Shown: positions 53,373 to 63,082, counted from the stretch's first letter. The stretch is DNA of 64,000 bases from CAYWVR01 sp964461715 (GCA_964461715.1 CAYWVR010000001.1:1-64000), one strand, 5' to 3'. Notes: generated by a model from the letters alone, not told the origin. Made by a program: numbers and translations.

Positions 53373-53419
53373 CGCGAAGGGGCGGCACTCGAACCGAATC
53401 GATCGTCAGGAGTCAACCC

Positions 53420-55318
53420 ATGCATCTCATTCGCATAGCCGTCGTCGTCCCGACCGCGCTCGCCTGCCTGGCGGGACTGCTCGCGGCCGCCGAAGACGTC
53501 TCGCTCGAATCGATCCTCGCCCGGGTCCCGGCCGAGGCCGCCCTGGTGATCGCGGTGAAGAGCCCGGAGGTCGCCATGAGGGATGCGGCGGCCCTGGTGG
53601 GGCCCGCCCTCGAAACCGACAAGGTCCGGGAGGCGATCGGCGAAATCTTCCGCCACGGGACCCTCGCCGTCATCGGTGACCCGGCGGGGCCGGTCGTCTT
53701 GGCCGTCGTCATGGACGAGGAGGGCCGGCCCGTGGTCCTGGAGGCGCGTCGTCTGGCCACGGGGTCGGCCTTGCCGGGCGAGGTTCTGGAGGGCGGCGTG
53801 ATGAAGACCTTCCCGCCGCATATCCAGATGCCCGGTCCGGAGGGCGGTCCGCCGCGGGTCCCCCCGCCGGAGTACCTGCGCGAGATCGGGCCGTGGGTCG
53901 TCCGGTCCGCGAGCGAAGCCCTCGTCCGAAGCGTCGGCACCGGGGCGACGTTCGCCGGCGCCGCGGCGCTCGCCCGGCGGATGGAGACACAACTCGTCGC
54001 GGGGACGATGGACGTGCCCCGCTTCAAGCCCCTCATCCAGGCCATGCGGCAGCAGATGGAGGCCCAGAGGCAAGGGGCGGGCCCCGGCGGCGCGCCTTCG
54101 GGGCTCGGAAAGCTCTTCGACGGGTACGGGGCCCTGGTGGACCAGATCGAGACGGTCGACTTCCGTCTGCGGATGGGCGCCGCCGGCGCCGAGGCGGCCT
54201 TCGACGTTCGGCTCCGCGAGGGCGAAGCCATGCTCGAGGCCGCCCGGGCCCTCCACCCCGTCGACCCGAAGGCCGGCCCGGCCTTGCCCGCCGGCGACGG
54301 GCTTTCCATGGCCGCCTGGGCCCGGCTCGATTGGCCGAAGGCGATACCCGCCATGCAGGCCCTCTACCAGCCCCTCATCGACATCGTCGCCGAGGGGCTC
54401 GAGCCGGAGCCGCGCAAGCAGCTCGAAGCGTTCTGGGAGGACGTCGGGAAATGGAAGGACGTCCTCGGACCGGGTCTGGCCTTCAGCCTCGAGCCCGCCT
54501 CCCCCGGTCACGGCATGTTCGCTTTTGTCGAGACGTTCGACGTTGCCGACGCCGGCGCCTACGAGAAGCTCATGGGCGAATGGATGACCGCCGGCGAGGA
54601 CCTGATGAAGGCCTACCTGCAGCAGTTCGGCATGCTGCCCGGCGGCGTCCAGATGGATACGACCATGGCGTTCAGGAAGAAGGCCGAGACGATCGAGGGC
54701 GTTGCCGTGGACCACATGACTTTGCAGTGGGAAATCCGGGCCCCCGAGGGGGCTTCGCCCGAGATGGTCGCCGGGATGCGCCAGGCCCTCGAGGCCATGT
54801 ACGGGCCCGGCGGCCTCGTCATCCGCATGGCCCTTGTGGAGAAGGTCGGCGTCGTGACGCTGGGCGGCCCCCGGATCATGGCCCGGGCCGTCCGGACGGC
54901 GCGCGGCGGGGCTCCGGCCCTGCACACGGTGGAGCCGGTGGCGTCGGCGCTCGCGAAGATGCCCCCCGGGGCCATCGGGGCCGCGATCCTCAACGCGCCG
55001 AGCCTCATCCGCCAGGGGCTCACGATGACCGACCGGATGATGCTCGACTCCCTGCCGAGCGAGGTCCAAGAGCGGGCCGCCACCGAGGCCCCGTGGCTGC
55101 CGGTCGTCTCGGGCGAGACGCCGCCGGCGCGCATGGCGGTGGCCCTGGAGGATCGGACGCTGGGGATCGGCGTCGCCGTCCCCGCCGAGCAGGTCCGGGC
55201 CACGGTCCGCCTCTTCGCCGCCGTCGGCGCCCGCATGGAGTGGTTCATGCACGAGCACCGCAAGCTCCAGATGCGGCAGATGGAGCCGGCCTCCGGCGAA
55301 ACGCCGCCGAGCGAGTAG
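53420..55318 (+). CDS. Large secreted protein of unknown function
   Basis: 632 residues. The signal peptide HLIRIAVVVPTALACLAGLLAAAE leads into a large, mostly alpha/beta soluble protein with repeated ARxPAEA-like and MxAWARL segments; no enzymatic motif recognised. It resembles the long hypothetical exported proteins common in planctomycetes (impression only). ATG 53420 follows an AGGAG site; the ATG at 53369 overlaps the YbjQ stop but has no signal peptide after it. Confidence 0.6.
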   Translation: MHLIRIAVVVPTALACLAGLLAAAEDVSLESILARVPAEAALVIAVKSPEVAMRDAAALVGPALETDKVREAIGEIFRHGTLAVIGDPAGPVVLAVVMDEEGRPVVLEARRLATGSALPGEVLEGGVMKTFPPHIQMPGPEGGPPRVPPPEYLREIGPWVVRSASEALVRSVGTGATFAGAAALARRMETQLVAGTMDVPRFKPLIQAMRQQMEAQRQGAGPGGAPSGLGKLFDGYGALVDQIETVDFRLRMGAAGAEAAFDVRLREGEAMLEAARALHPVDPKAGPALPAGDGLSMAAWARLDWPKAIPAMQALYQPLIDIVAEGLEPEPRKQLEAFWEDVGKWKDVLGPGLAFSLEPASPGHGMFAFVETFDVADAGAYEKLMGEWMTAGEDLMKAYLQQFGMLPGGVQMDTTMAFRKKAETIEGVAVDHMTLQWEIRAPEGASPEMVAGMRQALEAMYGPGGLVIRMALVEKVGVVTLGGPRIMARAVRTARGGAPALHTVEPVASALAKMPPGAIGAAILNAPSLIRQGLTMTDRMMLDSLPSEVQERAATEAPWLPVVSGETPPARMAVALEDRTLGIGVAVPAEQVRATVRLFAAVGARMEWFMHEHRKLQMRQMEPASGETPPSE

Positions 55319-55338
55319 GCCGCCCAGAGGCCCTGGTG

Positions 55339-55363
55339 GCACGGGCAGCCTGTCTGGCCGTGC
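55339..55363. terminator. Hairpin between convergent genes
   Basis: GCACGGGCAG (55339-55348) pairs with CTGGCCGTGC (55354-55363), one mismatch, loop CCTGT. It lies 21 bases after the secreted-protein stop and 31 bases from the end of the convergent GT9 gene. Without a T-run. Confidence 0.45.
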
Positions 55364-55393
55364 GTCTCCCGCTTGCGCACGAGCCGCGGCCGC

Positions 55394-56263
55394 TCACGAG
55401 CCTCGCCGCGCCAAGGGGTTGACGTGCGCCCATACCTCGTCCTCCTCGATGGACGCCATCTCCCCGTCGGCCGCGCGAACCACCCGCACGTGTTCGCCGC
55501 GCGGGGCCCAGACCCGTGGGTCGGTCGGTCCGAAGAGGGCCACCGTCGGTGTCGGGCGTCCGTCCGGCCGCCGCACCGCAGCCGCGAGGTGCGTGATGCC
55601 CGAATCGTTGCCGACGTAGAGCCTCGCGCCGGCGAGCGCTGCCGCCACCTCCGCCAGCACCCTCGGCCCGAGCACCTGCCCGCGGCGCGGTTCAGTGCCG
55701 CGCTCCCGCTCCGCCGGGCCGAGAAGCCACCGTACCTCCAGATGCGCCTCGTCCTCGATTTGCCGCGCGAGCGCCTCGAACCGCGGGAGGGGCCAGTTCT
55801 TGCGCACGGAACCGCTCCCCGGATGGAGGACCGCGCGGGGGGCGAGCGATGCGCCGGGGACGGGAATCTCGGGGACCGGAGGAGCGGCGGGCGTGTCGAG
55901 CGCGGTGGCCACCTCGCCGAGGAGCCACGCCGCCGCACCCCGCGTCCAGTCGGCCGGGGGCAGGGGGGCGATCGTCGCGACCTTCCCGCCGAGCGCCGCC
56001 TCCAGACGGCCGCGCGTCAGGAAGTCGATGATGCGGTCGGCGGCCGCGAGCGCGGGCGCGGTCTCGGGCCGCTCGAGGCCCGCCGTCTCGATGCTCCGGC
56101 ACCGGTCGGCTGCGCCCGCCATGACCGCGAGCGCGCCGCGCTCCGGATGCCCGAGGAGCGTCACCCGCGCCCCCGGACGGGCCGCCCGCGCCGCGCGCAT
56201 CGCCGGGATTGCCTGCACGAGGTCGCCGATGCCGCCGGTGTGGATGATGACGAGCTGAGGCAT
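55394..56263 (-). CDS. GT9 family glycosyltransferase (heptosyltransferase-like)
   Basis: 289 residues. GT-B fold of the ADP-heptose:LPS group: IIHTGGIGDLVQAIPA at the start, HPGSGSVRKNWP in the donor domain, YVGNDSGITHLAAA and LFGPTDPRVWAP. Transfers a sugar to LPS core or similar. Follows mnmA by two bases. Supports an LPS-type outer membrane. Exact sugar unknown. Confidence 0.85.
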   Translation of the reverse strand: MPQLVIIHTGGIGDLVQAIPAMRAARAARPGARVTLLGHPERGALAVMAGAADRCRSIETAGLERPETAPALAAADRIIDFLTRGRLEAALGGKVATIAPLPPADWTRGAAAWLLGEVATALDTPAAPPVPEIPVPGASLAPRAVLHPGSGSVRKNWPLPRFEALARQIEDEAHLEVRWLLGPAERERGTEPRRGQVLGPRVLAEVAAALAGARLYVGNDSGITHLAAAVRRPDGRPTPTVALFGPTDPRVWAPRGEHVRVVRAADGEMASIEEDEVWAHVNPLARRGS

Positions 56264-56265
56264 CC

Positions 56266-57345
56266 TCAATCCCTGAGCGCCCTTGCGATCCATCCCCCGC
56301 CGAGGACCCGGTCGCCCTCGTAGAACACCGCGGCCTGGCCCGGCGTGACGGCGTGCTGCGCCACGTCGAAACGGACCTCGGCCCCGTCCGGCCCGACCGC
56401 GAGGACCGTCGCGGGGGCCGCCGTGTGGCGGTATCGCACCTGCACCTCGGCCCGCACGCCCTCGGTCGGGGCCGGGGCGTGCCAGACGACCTCCTCGGCC
56501 GCGAGGCCCGCAGCGCGGCAGGCCTCGGCGGGTCCGATGACGACGGCCGCGGTCTCGGGCCGGATTTCGACGACGTATCGCGGCGCGCCGACGGCGACGC
56601 CGAGTCCCCGCCGCTGCCCGATCGTGAAGTGGACGATCCCTTCGTGCCGCCCGAGCTCGCGCCCCTCCAGGTCGAGGATCGGCCCGGGCCGCACGAGGTC
56701 CGGCCGCCTCGCGCGCACCAGCTCGCCGACCGTCCCCTCGACAAAGCAGATGTCCTGGCTCTCGGCCTTCTCGTGGACGGGGAGCCCGAGCTGCGCCGCG
56801 ACCTCGCGGACCTCGGCCTTCGTCATCTCCCCGAGCGGCAGCCGCACGCGCTCCAGCGCCGCCGGCGCGAGGGGAAAGAGGACGTACGACTGGTCCTTCG
56901 CCCGGTCCGCCCCGCGCGCCAGGCGCGCCCGCCCCTCCTCGTCGCGGACGATCCGGGCGTAGTGACCTGTCGCGACGTGCGACGCGCCGAGGAGATCGGC
57001 GTACTCGAAGAGGCGGCCGAACTTGAGGTCGCGGTTGCAGAGGACGCACGGGTTCGGCGTCCGCCCGGCGCCGTACTCGGCCGAGAAGCGGTCGATGAGG
57101 CGCTCGAAATCCGCCGCGAAGTTGAGCGCGTAGAACGGGACCCCCAGCCGCCGCGCGACCTGCCGCGCATCGAGTGCGTCCTCCGCCGAGCAGCACCGCG
57201 GGGCGCCCGATTCGTCCTCGCGCACGTGGACGCCCGAGCGCATGAAGACGCCGAGCGGCGCATCGCCCGACTCCTGGACGAGGTGCGCGGCGACCGACGA
57301 ATCCACGCCGCCCGACATCGCCACCAGGACCTTCGCGCCGCTCAT
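56266..57345 (-). CDS. mnmA: tRNA-specific 2-thiouridylase
   Basis: 359 residues. PP-loop SGGVDSSV, the catalytic Cys100 in TPNPCVLCN and Cys200 in SQDICFVEG, as required for 2-thiolation of U34 in Glu, Gln and Lys tRNAs. C-terminal beta domain present. The ATG overlaps the DUF4846 stop (ATGA), so it is translationally coupled. Confidence 0.94.
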   Translation of the reverse strand: MSGAKVLVAMSGGVDSSVAAHLVQESGDAPLGVFMRSGVHVREDESGAPRCCSAEDALDARQVARRLGVPFYALNFAADFERLIDRFSAEYGAGRTPNPCVLCNRDLKFGRLFEYADLLGASHVATGHYARIVRDEEGRARLARGADRAKDQSYVLFPLAPAALERVRLPLGEMTKAEVREVAAQLGLPVHEKAESQDICFVEGTVGELVRARRPDLVRPGPILDLEGRELGRHEGIVHFTIGQRRGLGVAVGAPRYVVEIRPETAAVVIGPAEACRAAGLAAEEVVWHAPAPTEGVRAEVQVRYRHTAAPATVLAVGPDGAEVRFDVAQHAVTPGQAAVFYEGDRVLGGGWIARALRD

Positions 57346-58328
57346 GGCCGTATTGTAGCGGTCTTGCCCGGCGAGGGCCAATCGCCGGTCGCCTCCTCAG
57401 GGCCGAAGCGCTTCAGCTCCTCGGCCCGGAACGTCCAGGTCGGCGTGCGGAGCGCGGCCCCGAAGTCCGCCCGGTACCACGGGTCGCCGGCCCCTCGCGC
57501 CGGGTTCGCGAGGACGTGCAGGTCCTGGGCGGGCATGAAGCTCTGGGCCAACAGCATCGCCCGCTGCCCGGCATCGTCCGCGGCCACGTCCACGACGATG
57601 GCGGCATGGCCTGGGTGGCCGCCGCGGATGAAGACGTCGCCGATCCGGACCGTCGCGGGGTCCGCGCCGCCTGAGAGCTCACGACTGAGCGACGTCGTCC
57701 CGGCGTACTGAAAGACGACATCCAAATACAGGCGGAAGTTGTCATAGGAGCGGTCGGGGGGCGCGCCGCGGGCCCACTGAACGCGATCGTTCCGGACGAT
57801 CGGGCGCCGGCCGGCGGCCCAGCCGGTCCAGTCACACCGGTCGCCGCTCGTGAAGTTGAAGGCGATGGCGTCCTCCAGCCCCCGGGCGAAGAGGTACTCG
57901 GCCCGCAGGCGGATCACCGCGTCGGCGCACTGCTGAAGGTCGCGCGGGCCGACGTCGAGGTCGACGACCGCCACGTGGACCGGAGGGCCGCCGGTCGCGC
58001 GGCCGTTGTAGAGTCGCACCGGCGGGCGACCGGGCTTGAGCGGCAGGTGCCGCAGCCAGTCGCCGAACGTGCCGGGCGCAGCCGGCACGCGCGCCATCCC
58101 CGGCGGCGCGGGGATACGGGCGACCAGGCTCTGGGCCGGGTCGTAGTGCTCGATCCACGGGTACGGCACGGCCGGCGGATCGGACGGGACGAAGCCCGGG
58201 GGCGCTTCCGCCGCGGGCGCAGACTCGGCGGCGGGCACCGGTTCGGCCGATGGCGTGGAAACCGGGTCGCAGCCCCCGAGACCGGCCGTCGCCGCGAGAT
58301 ACACCAAGGCCCACACGACCGGCCGCAT
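57342..58328 (-). CDS. DUF4846 lipoprotein
   Basis: 328 residues. Lipobox LGGC with Cys20. The mature part matches DUF4846: FGDWLRHLPLKP, DLQQCADAVIRLRAEYL, a VFQYAGTTSLSREL segment, IGDVFIRGGHPGHAAIVVD and LAQSFMPAQDLHVLANP. Secreted, unknown function; the GHPGHA and MPAQ segments look like an active or binding site. Starts one base after the stop of the upstream remnant, indicating former coupling. Confidence 0.85.
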   Translation of the reverse strand: MRPVVWALVYLAATAGLGGCDPVSTPSAEPVPAAESAPAAEAPPGFVPSDPPAVPYPWIEHYDPAQSLVARIPAPPGMARVPAAPGTFGDWLRHLPLKPGRPPVRLYNGRATGGPPVHVAVVDLDVGPRDLQQCADAVIRLRAEYLFARGLEDAIAFNFTSGDRCDWTGWAAGRRPIVRNDRVQWARGAPPDRSYDNFRLYLDVVFQYAGTTSLSRELSGGADPATVRIGDVFIRGGHPGHAAIVVDVAADDAGQRAMLLAQSFMPAQDLHVLANPARGAGDPWYRADFGAALRTPTWTFRAEELKRFGPEEATGDWPSPGKTATIRP

Positions 58329-58329
58329 G

Positions 58330-58664
58330 TCAGGTCCCCTCGGGACAAAGCGGCCTCTCCGTCGTCTCGACCAGCACGACGGCCCAGGGCGCGAGCGTGA
58401 GGTCGAGGCGGAACGTCTCCGGGGTGTCCGTTTCGAGGACGGCCCGCGCGGCCTTGGGCGTCGCGTGACGGCGTAGCCCTCGCCCTCGGCGAGGAGCGTC
58501 TCCCCCAGCCGCGCGAGCATCGCGAAGGCCCAATACGTCGGCTTCGGGAGGCCCTGGAAATCGGCCCTGAGATTAAGGGTCGCGTGCCCCGCCCGCACGC
58601 ACTCGGACCAGATCGGCGCGAGCCTCCGCCCCTCGTCCGCAAGATTCGCCCTGACCGTCCTCAT
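58330..58664 (-). pseudogene. Frameshifted C-terminal glycoside-hydrolase-like fragment
   Basis: From an ATG at 58664, one frame reads a GH-like C-terminal segment (FQGLPKPTYWAFAMLARLGETLLAEGEGYAV), then near 58465 the homology continues in another frame (TPKAARAVLETDTPETF... APWAVVLVE) to a TGA one base before DUF4846. The pattern resembles the tail of GH39-type beta-xylosidases. One base change would restore a single frame, so it is either a decayed gene or an assembly error. No N-terminal catalytic part is present. Confidence 0.55.
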
Positions 58665-58754
58665 GCCGCCCGCTCCGCTCGTCCCCCGCCGGCCGCCGTC
58701 TCTACCGGACGCGGGCGGCCAGTTCAACCGAAAAGCAGGCACGATGGGTTCGGC

Positions 58755-58782
58755 TTGATTCGCGGCGCGCCCCTGCTAGAAT
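58755..58782 (+). promoter_or_regulatory. Promoter of GH94 gene
   Basis: TTGATT (58755-58760, 4/6), 16-base spacer, TAGAAT (58777-58782, 5/6). Start predicted near 58789, 34 bases before the ATG, with GAAAGGA in the leader. Confidence 0.55.
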
Positions 58783-58822
58783 GCCGCCCGCTTCCCTGCG
58801 ACACGAAAGGACGAGACGACCG

Positions 58823-61291
58823 ATGGCCAAGCGCAAGACGACCCGGAGACCAAAACCCGCCAAACCCTTCCAATTCGGCAAGTACGGGCGGTTCTCCGAC
58901 GACGGGCGCGAATTCATCGTCACGCATCCGCTGACGCCGCGCCCCTGGATGAACGTCCTCTCGAACGGCCTGTGGTGCGCGCTGACGTCGCACATGGGCG
59001 GGGGGTACTCGTTCCTGGAGGACCCGCTCCTGAGACGCATCACCCGGTGGCACGTCGACGGCGTGCCGCGCGAGACGGTCGGCCGGTTCCTCTACCTGCG
59101 CGACGAGAAGACCGGCCGCTGGTGGTGCGCGAACGGGTACCCGCCGACGCGGCCGCTCGACGCATGGGAGTGCCGCCACGGGCTCGGGTACACGACGATC
59201 CGCTCGGAGCACGAGGGGATCGGGGCCGAGATCACGTACTTCGTGCCCGAGAAGGACCCGTGCGAGGTGTGGCTGGTGACGCTGGAGAACCGGACCCGCC
59301 GGACGCGGCGCCTCTCGGCGTTCGAGTACGTCGAGTTCGGCCTCGGGAACTATAAAGAGGAGGTGACGTGGCGCGAGTTCTATAACATCTTCAACCGGAC
59401 GCGGATCGAGGCCGGGACCATCTACGCGACGAGCACCCAGTGGATCAAGCACTCGGCCGCCTGGCAGAGCGTCGGGGCCGAGGGCAACAACATCACGCTC
59501 GACGTCCAGGCCTTCCTCGCTTCCAGCAAGAGGCCCGCCGGCGCCGAGACCGACCGGTACCGCTTCGTGGGCCTGTACCACGACCTCAAGGACCCGGCCG
59601 CCGTGGCCGACCGGGGCGACCTCGCGGGCGCGCCGCGCGTCGAGGGGCGCGACGCCTGCGGGGCCCTCCAGCAGAAGGTGACCTTGAAGCCGGGGGCCAA
59701 GACCACCTTCGTCGTCCTCCTCGGCACGATCCCCTGCGACGCCCCGAATGCCGACAAGCTGAAGAAGAAATATCTGGTCGTGGCGAAGGCCCGGAAGGCC
59801 TTGCAGGCGCGGGTGGCGTACTGGGACCGGATGCTCGAGAGCCCGACCGTCGAGACGCCCGACGGGGACCTCAACCGCTGGTGCAACATCTGGCTGCGGT
59901 ACCAGGCCGGGAACCTGGCGTGGTGGTCGCGGAACGTGGGTTATTGTTACATGGGGATTTACGGATACGGGACGCGGGACGAGTGCCAGGACCTGATCGC
60001 CCACCTGCCCGGCGACCCGGCCCACGTACGCCGGTGGATTCTCGAGCGCCTCGCCGTCTGGATGTACGAGGACGGGCGCGTCGTCCATTCCTCCAGCCAG
60101 ACGACCCGGTCCGGCACGTTCACGAACCACGCGGACGACCCGGTGAACCTGATGTTCATCGTGTCGAAATACATTCGCGAGACGGCCGATTGGGCGGTCC
60201 TCGACGAGTCCGTCTCGTACTACGAGTCGGGCGGCAAGACCGGTTCCCTCTATGAGCACTGCATGCGGGGGTGGCGGCGGTTTTTCCGCCGGTTCTCGAA
60301 ACGCGGCCTGCCGCTCATGCTCCAAGCCGACTGGAACGACGCCTTCGACCAGGCCGGGCACAAGGGGCGCGGCGAATCGATCATGCTGGCGGGGTGGGCG
60401 TCGTATATTCTGGACATGTTCATCCCCATCGCGCGGCGGTACGGGAAGAGAAAAGACGCGGCGCAGCTGAAGCGCAAGCAGACCGTCATGAAAAAGGCGG
60501 TCAACCGATACGGCTGGGACCGGAAGGGCGAGTACTACATCCGCGCGACCCACGACGACGGCACGCGGCTCGGGGCGTCCACCGAGGCCGAGGGCAAGAT
60601 CTGGGCCAACGCCCAGAGCTGGTCCATCCTCGGCGGCATCGCGGACGAGGCGCGCACACAGAAGTGCCTCGCGGCCATGGATAAGAATCTGACGGTCTCA
60701 AAGGGGAGCCTGACGTTCTGGCCGGCGTTCACCGAGCCCGACAAGCACTACGGCGTCATCAGCCGTTTCGCCCCGGGCGTCAAGGAGAACGGGGCGGTGT
60801 TCAGCCATAACCTGATGTGGCGGCTCATGGCCGAGACGCGCTGCGGGCGCGGCGACGTGGCATGGTCGATCCTCTCGTCGAACCTGCCCACGCGGCTCGC
60901 GGCCGAGGACCCGGACCTCTACAAGGTCGAGCCCTACGTCCAGCGGCAATACACCTACGCGCCGATGAGCCAATGTTATGGCGAAGGCTCACATTCCTGG
61001 GCCACCGGGGCCGCCATGTGGAACTGGCACGTCGTGCTGGAGGGCATCCTGGGGGTCGTCCCGGAGCTCGACGGTCTGCGCCTGGACCCGTGCCTGCCTT
61101 CGACGTGGAAGAAGGCCCGCCTCGTGCGGCGCTGGCGCGGCAGCGAATTCGACATCCGGGTCCGCAACCCCCACGGCGTCCAGAAGGGCGTCGTCGAGGT
61201 CCGCATCGACGGCGAGAGCCAGGGGGCCGATAACCTCCTGAAGCCTCCCGCGAAGAAGGGGCGGCACACGGTCGAGGTGGTGATGGGGTAG
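58823..61291 (+). CDS. GH94 family glycoside phosphorylase
   Basis: 822 residues, normal size for cellobiose/chitobiose-phosphorylase relatives. N-terminal beta-sandwich, then an (alpha/alpha)6 barrel with the catalytic Asp region DWND (503-506, in LQADWNDAF), GxWxxNAQSW-type WANAQSWSI, and a C-terminal GxSHSWATG segment. Cleaves a beta-linked disaccharide or oligosaccharide with phosphate, inside the cell, giving a sugar phosphate without ATP. No signal peptide. With the ABC permeases, the kinase and GH10 it implies oligosaccharide use. Confidence 0.85.
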   Translation: MAKRKTTRRPKPAKPFQFGKYGRFSDDGREFIVTHPLTPRPWMNVLSNGLWCALTSHMGGGYSFLEDPLLRRITRWHVDGVPRETVGRFLYLRDEKTGRWWCANGYPPTRPLDAWECRHGLGYTTIRSEHEGIGAEITYFVPEKDPCEVWLVTLENRTRRTRRLSAFEYVEFGLGNYKEEVTWREFYNIFNRTRIEAGTIYATSTQWIKHSAAWQSVGAEGNNITLDVQAFLASSKRPAGAETDRYRFVGLYHDLKDPAAVADRGDLAGAPRVEGRDACGALQQKVTLKPGAKTTFVVLLGTIPCDAPNADKLKKKYLVVAKARKALQARVAYWDRMLESPTVETPDGDLNRWCNIWLRYQAGNLAWWSRNVGYCYMGIYGYGTRDECQDLIAHLPGDPAHVRRWILERLAVWMYEDGRVVHSSSQTTRSGTFTNHADDPVNLMFIVSKYIRETADWAVLDESVSYYESGGKTGSLYEHCMRGWRRFFRRFSKRGLPLMLQADWNDAFDQAGHKGRGESIMLAGWASYILDMFIPIARRYGKRKDAAQLKRKQTVMKKAVNRYGWDRKGEYYIRATHDDGTRLGASTEAEGKIWANAQSWSILGGIADEARTQKCLAAMDKNLTVSKGSLTFWPAFTEPDKHYGVISRFAPGVKENGAVFSHNLMWRLMAETRCGRGDVAWSILSSNLPTRLAAEDPDLYKVEPYVQRQYTYAPMSQCYGEGSHSWATGAAMWNWHVVLEGILGVVPELDGLRLDPCLPSTWKKARLVRRWRGSEFDIRVRNPHGVQKGVVEVRIDGESQGADNLLKPPAKKGRHTVEVVMG

Positions 61292-61297
61292 CGCGGC

Positions 61298-63082
61298 TTA
61301 CCATTGCTCGAGCGGCGCGAAGTCGATGTCCGGCCGGTCGAAGGTGTCGGTGCCGACGATCGTCTGGTCGTCGCCGGCGCGGCGCCAGTAGTAGTTGCGG
61401 CCGGCGGCCACCCGCCACGTCTCGCCGGTCTCGGGGTCCCGAAGGTCCGTCAGGCCGAGCGTCGTGTTCGACCACTTCCGGGCGACGTCGTCCCGGGCGG
61501 CTTGGGTCGTCTCGTAGGTGTCCTGGATGATCTTCGAGACGGCACGGGAGGTCTGGCTGACGATGTCCGAGACGTTCGCCGTCACGCCTTGTTGCATGCG
61601 GACCCACTCGGGGTTGAGGCGGACCGAGGCGACCACGTGCCCGAGAATCCGCGCCGCCCGCGGGGCGGCTTCCCGCGTCGCGAGGAACCCGTACAGATCG
61701 CTCACCTGCCACGTGCCCGTGCCCTGCATCTCGGTCAGCATCGTGCCGGCGAAGACGTACCCCTCGCATGGACGGTCGCCGTCGGTGAACGTGAACGAGA
61801 CGTCGCCGCAGTCGAGCCGCGTCATGGCGCCGGTGGCGGCGCCGGCCTGTCGGTAGAGGGCGTTGAGGCGGGCCGCCAGCTCCGACCGGTCGCGGACCTG
61901 CATGAACGCCAGGTTCTGCACCGCCGGCGCCACGAACTGCTGGACGTAGTGCCGCGCGAACGCCGCCCCGCCGGTGTACCGCATCACCTGGAACGTCTGG
62001 CCGTAGCCCGGCGAGTACGCCGAGCCCTCCGTAAAGCCCGTCTGCTCGAGCATGGGCGTGGGGGTGACGAAGGCCGGGACGCGCGTGTCGCCGCCCAGCA
62101 GGTGGATGGCCCCGTCGGGACTGGAAGCCCGGAGGATGGACCGCGGGTCGAGGGCCGAGAGCCGCGCCAGGCCTCCCTCCACCTTCCACCCCGCGGGCAC
62201 CTGCATCGTGAAGGCCCCCTCGTTCGGGTCGCGGAACGTCGTGTAGCGGACCCGGGCGGGGGGCGCTTGGACGGGGCGCGTCGGCTGGGCGAATCGGACG
62301 CTCCGAAGGATTCCCAGCAGCGTCGGCCGCCGCGCCTCGAACCGGGCCGCCGGCGCCGCGACGACATAGAGCATGCCGCTTCGACCGACGACGCTCGCGA
62401 GCATCCGCGCCCGGCCCGGGCCTTCGGGCGACTGCCAGGCCAGTTCGGCCCGGACCTCCCCCGTGCGCCCGGGGACGGCCTCGAAGCGGGCGATGTGCGC
62501 GCCCGGCAGGACGGGCGCCAAGTGCCGGGGCGCCTGGCGGGCCCACGTTGCCGCGTCCGTCGTCTCGCGGGCGAAGATCGGGACGACGATCACGGCCTCC
62601 GCGCCGCCGGGGCTGCGGGCGACGATGAACCCTTCGTCGAGGGCTTGGACGCTCCAGCCCGGCGGCGTCGCGAGCGAGAAACCGCGCGGGTCGTCGCGGC
62701 GGGTCATCGGCTCGGCCGGCGGGGGCGAGGCCGGCGCCGGCGGGGCCGCGGGCGTGGGCGTCGGATGCGGCGGCGCGGCCGGGGTGTGGCCGAAGTCGCG
62801 GGCCAGATCAAGGGTGCCTTCCGGCAGAGGCTCCTCGCGCGGCGGGGTCGGGGTTGGCGCGGCCTCGGCCTCGCGGTGCCAGGGTAGGGCGGCGTCGCCG
62901 GCGGACGGCGCCGGCGTGGCACCCTCGCCGTCGGGGCCGCGGTGCCAGGGCAGGGCGCCGGCGGCCGGGTCGCGGGCCGTCTCCTGGTCAGGCAAGGGTG
63001 CGGGCGCGTCGGAATCGGAACCGGAGCAGGACGCGAGGGCGACCGCCCCCGCCATGAGAAGGGCCGCAAGTACGGGTCGCAT
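61298..63082 (-). CDS. Large lipoprotein with repeat-bearing N-terminus
   Basis: 594 residues. Lipobox LASC with Cys19, then about 110 residues of Pro/Ala/Asp low complexity containing two copies of ALPWHR (43-48 and 65-70). The rest is a two-part soluble region; the second half includes SFTFTDGDRPCEGYVFAG and an RKWSNTTLGLTDLRDPETGETWRV ending often seen in exported proteins of unknown role. No family recognised. Convergent with GH94, six bases apart. Confidence 0.65.
   Translation of the reverse strand: MRPVLAALLMAGAVALASCSGSDSDAPAPLPDQETARDPAAGALPWHRGPDGEGATPAPSAGDAALPWHREAEAAPTPTPPREEPLPEGTLDLARDFGHTPAAPPHPTPTPAAPPAPASPPPAEPMTRRDDPRGFSLATPPGWSVQALDEGFIVARSPGGAEAVIVVPIFARETTDAATWARQAPRHLAPVLPGAHIARFEAVPGRTGEVRAELAWQSPEGPGRARMLASVVGRSGMLYVVAAPAARFEARRPTLLGILRSVRFAQPTRPVQAPPARVRYTTFRDPNEGAFTMQVPAGWKVEGGLARLSALDPRSILRASSPDGAIHLLGGDTRVPAFVTPTPMLEQTGFTEGSAYSPGYGQTFQVMRYTGGAAFARHYVQQFVAPAVQNLAFMQVRDRSELAARLNALYRQAGAATGAMTRLDCGDVSFTFTDGDRPCEGYVFAGTMLTEMQGTGTWQVSDLYGFLATREAAPRAARILGHVVASVRLNPEWVRMQQGVTANVSDIVSQTSRAVSKIIQDTYETTQAARDDVARKWSNTTLGLTDLRDPETGETWRVAAGRNYYWRRAGDDQTIVGTDTFDRPDIDFAPLEQW

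Noticed and set aside
57345..57357. TACAAT just before mnmA, suggesting a leaderless mRNA
   Set aside because: It is made of the last DUF4846 codons and mnmA is coupled to that gene by ATGA; a separate promoter is not needed.
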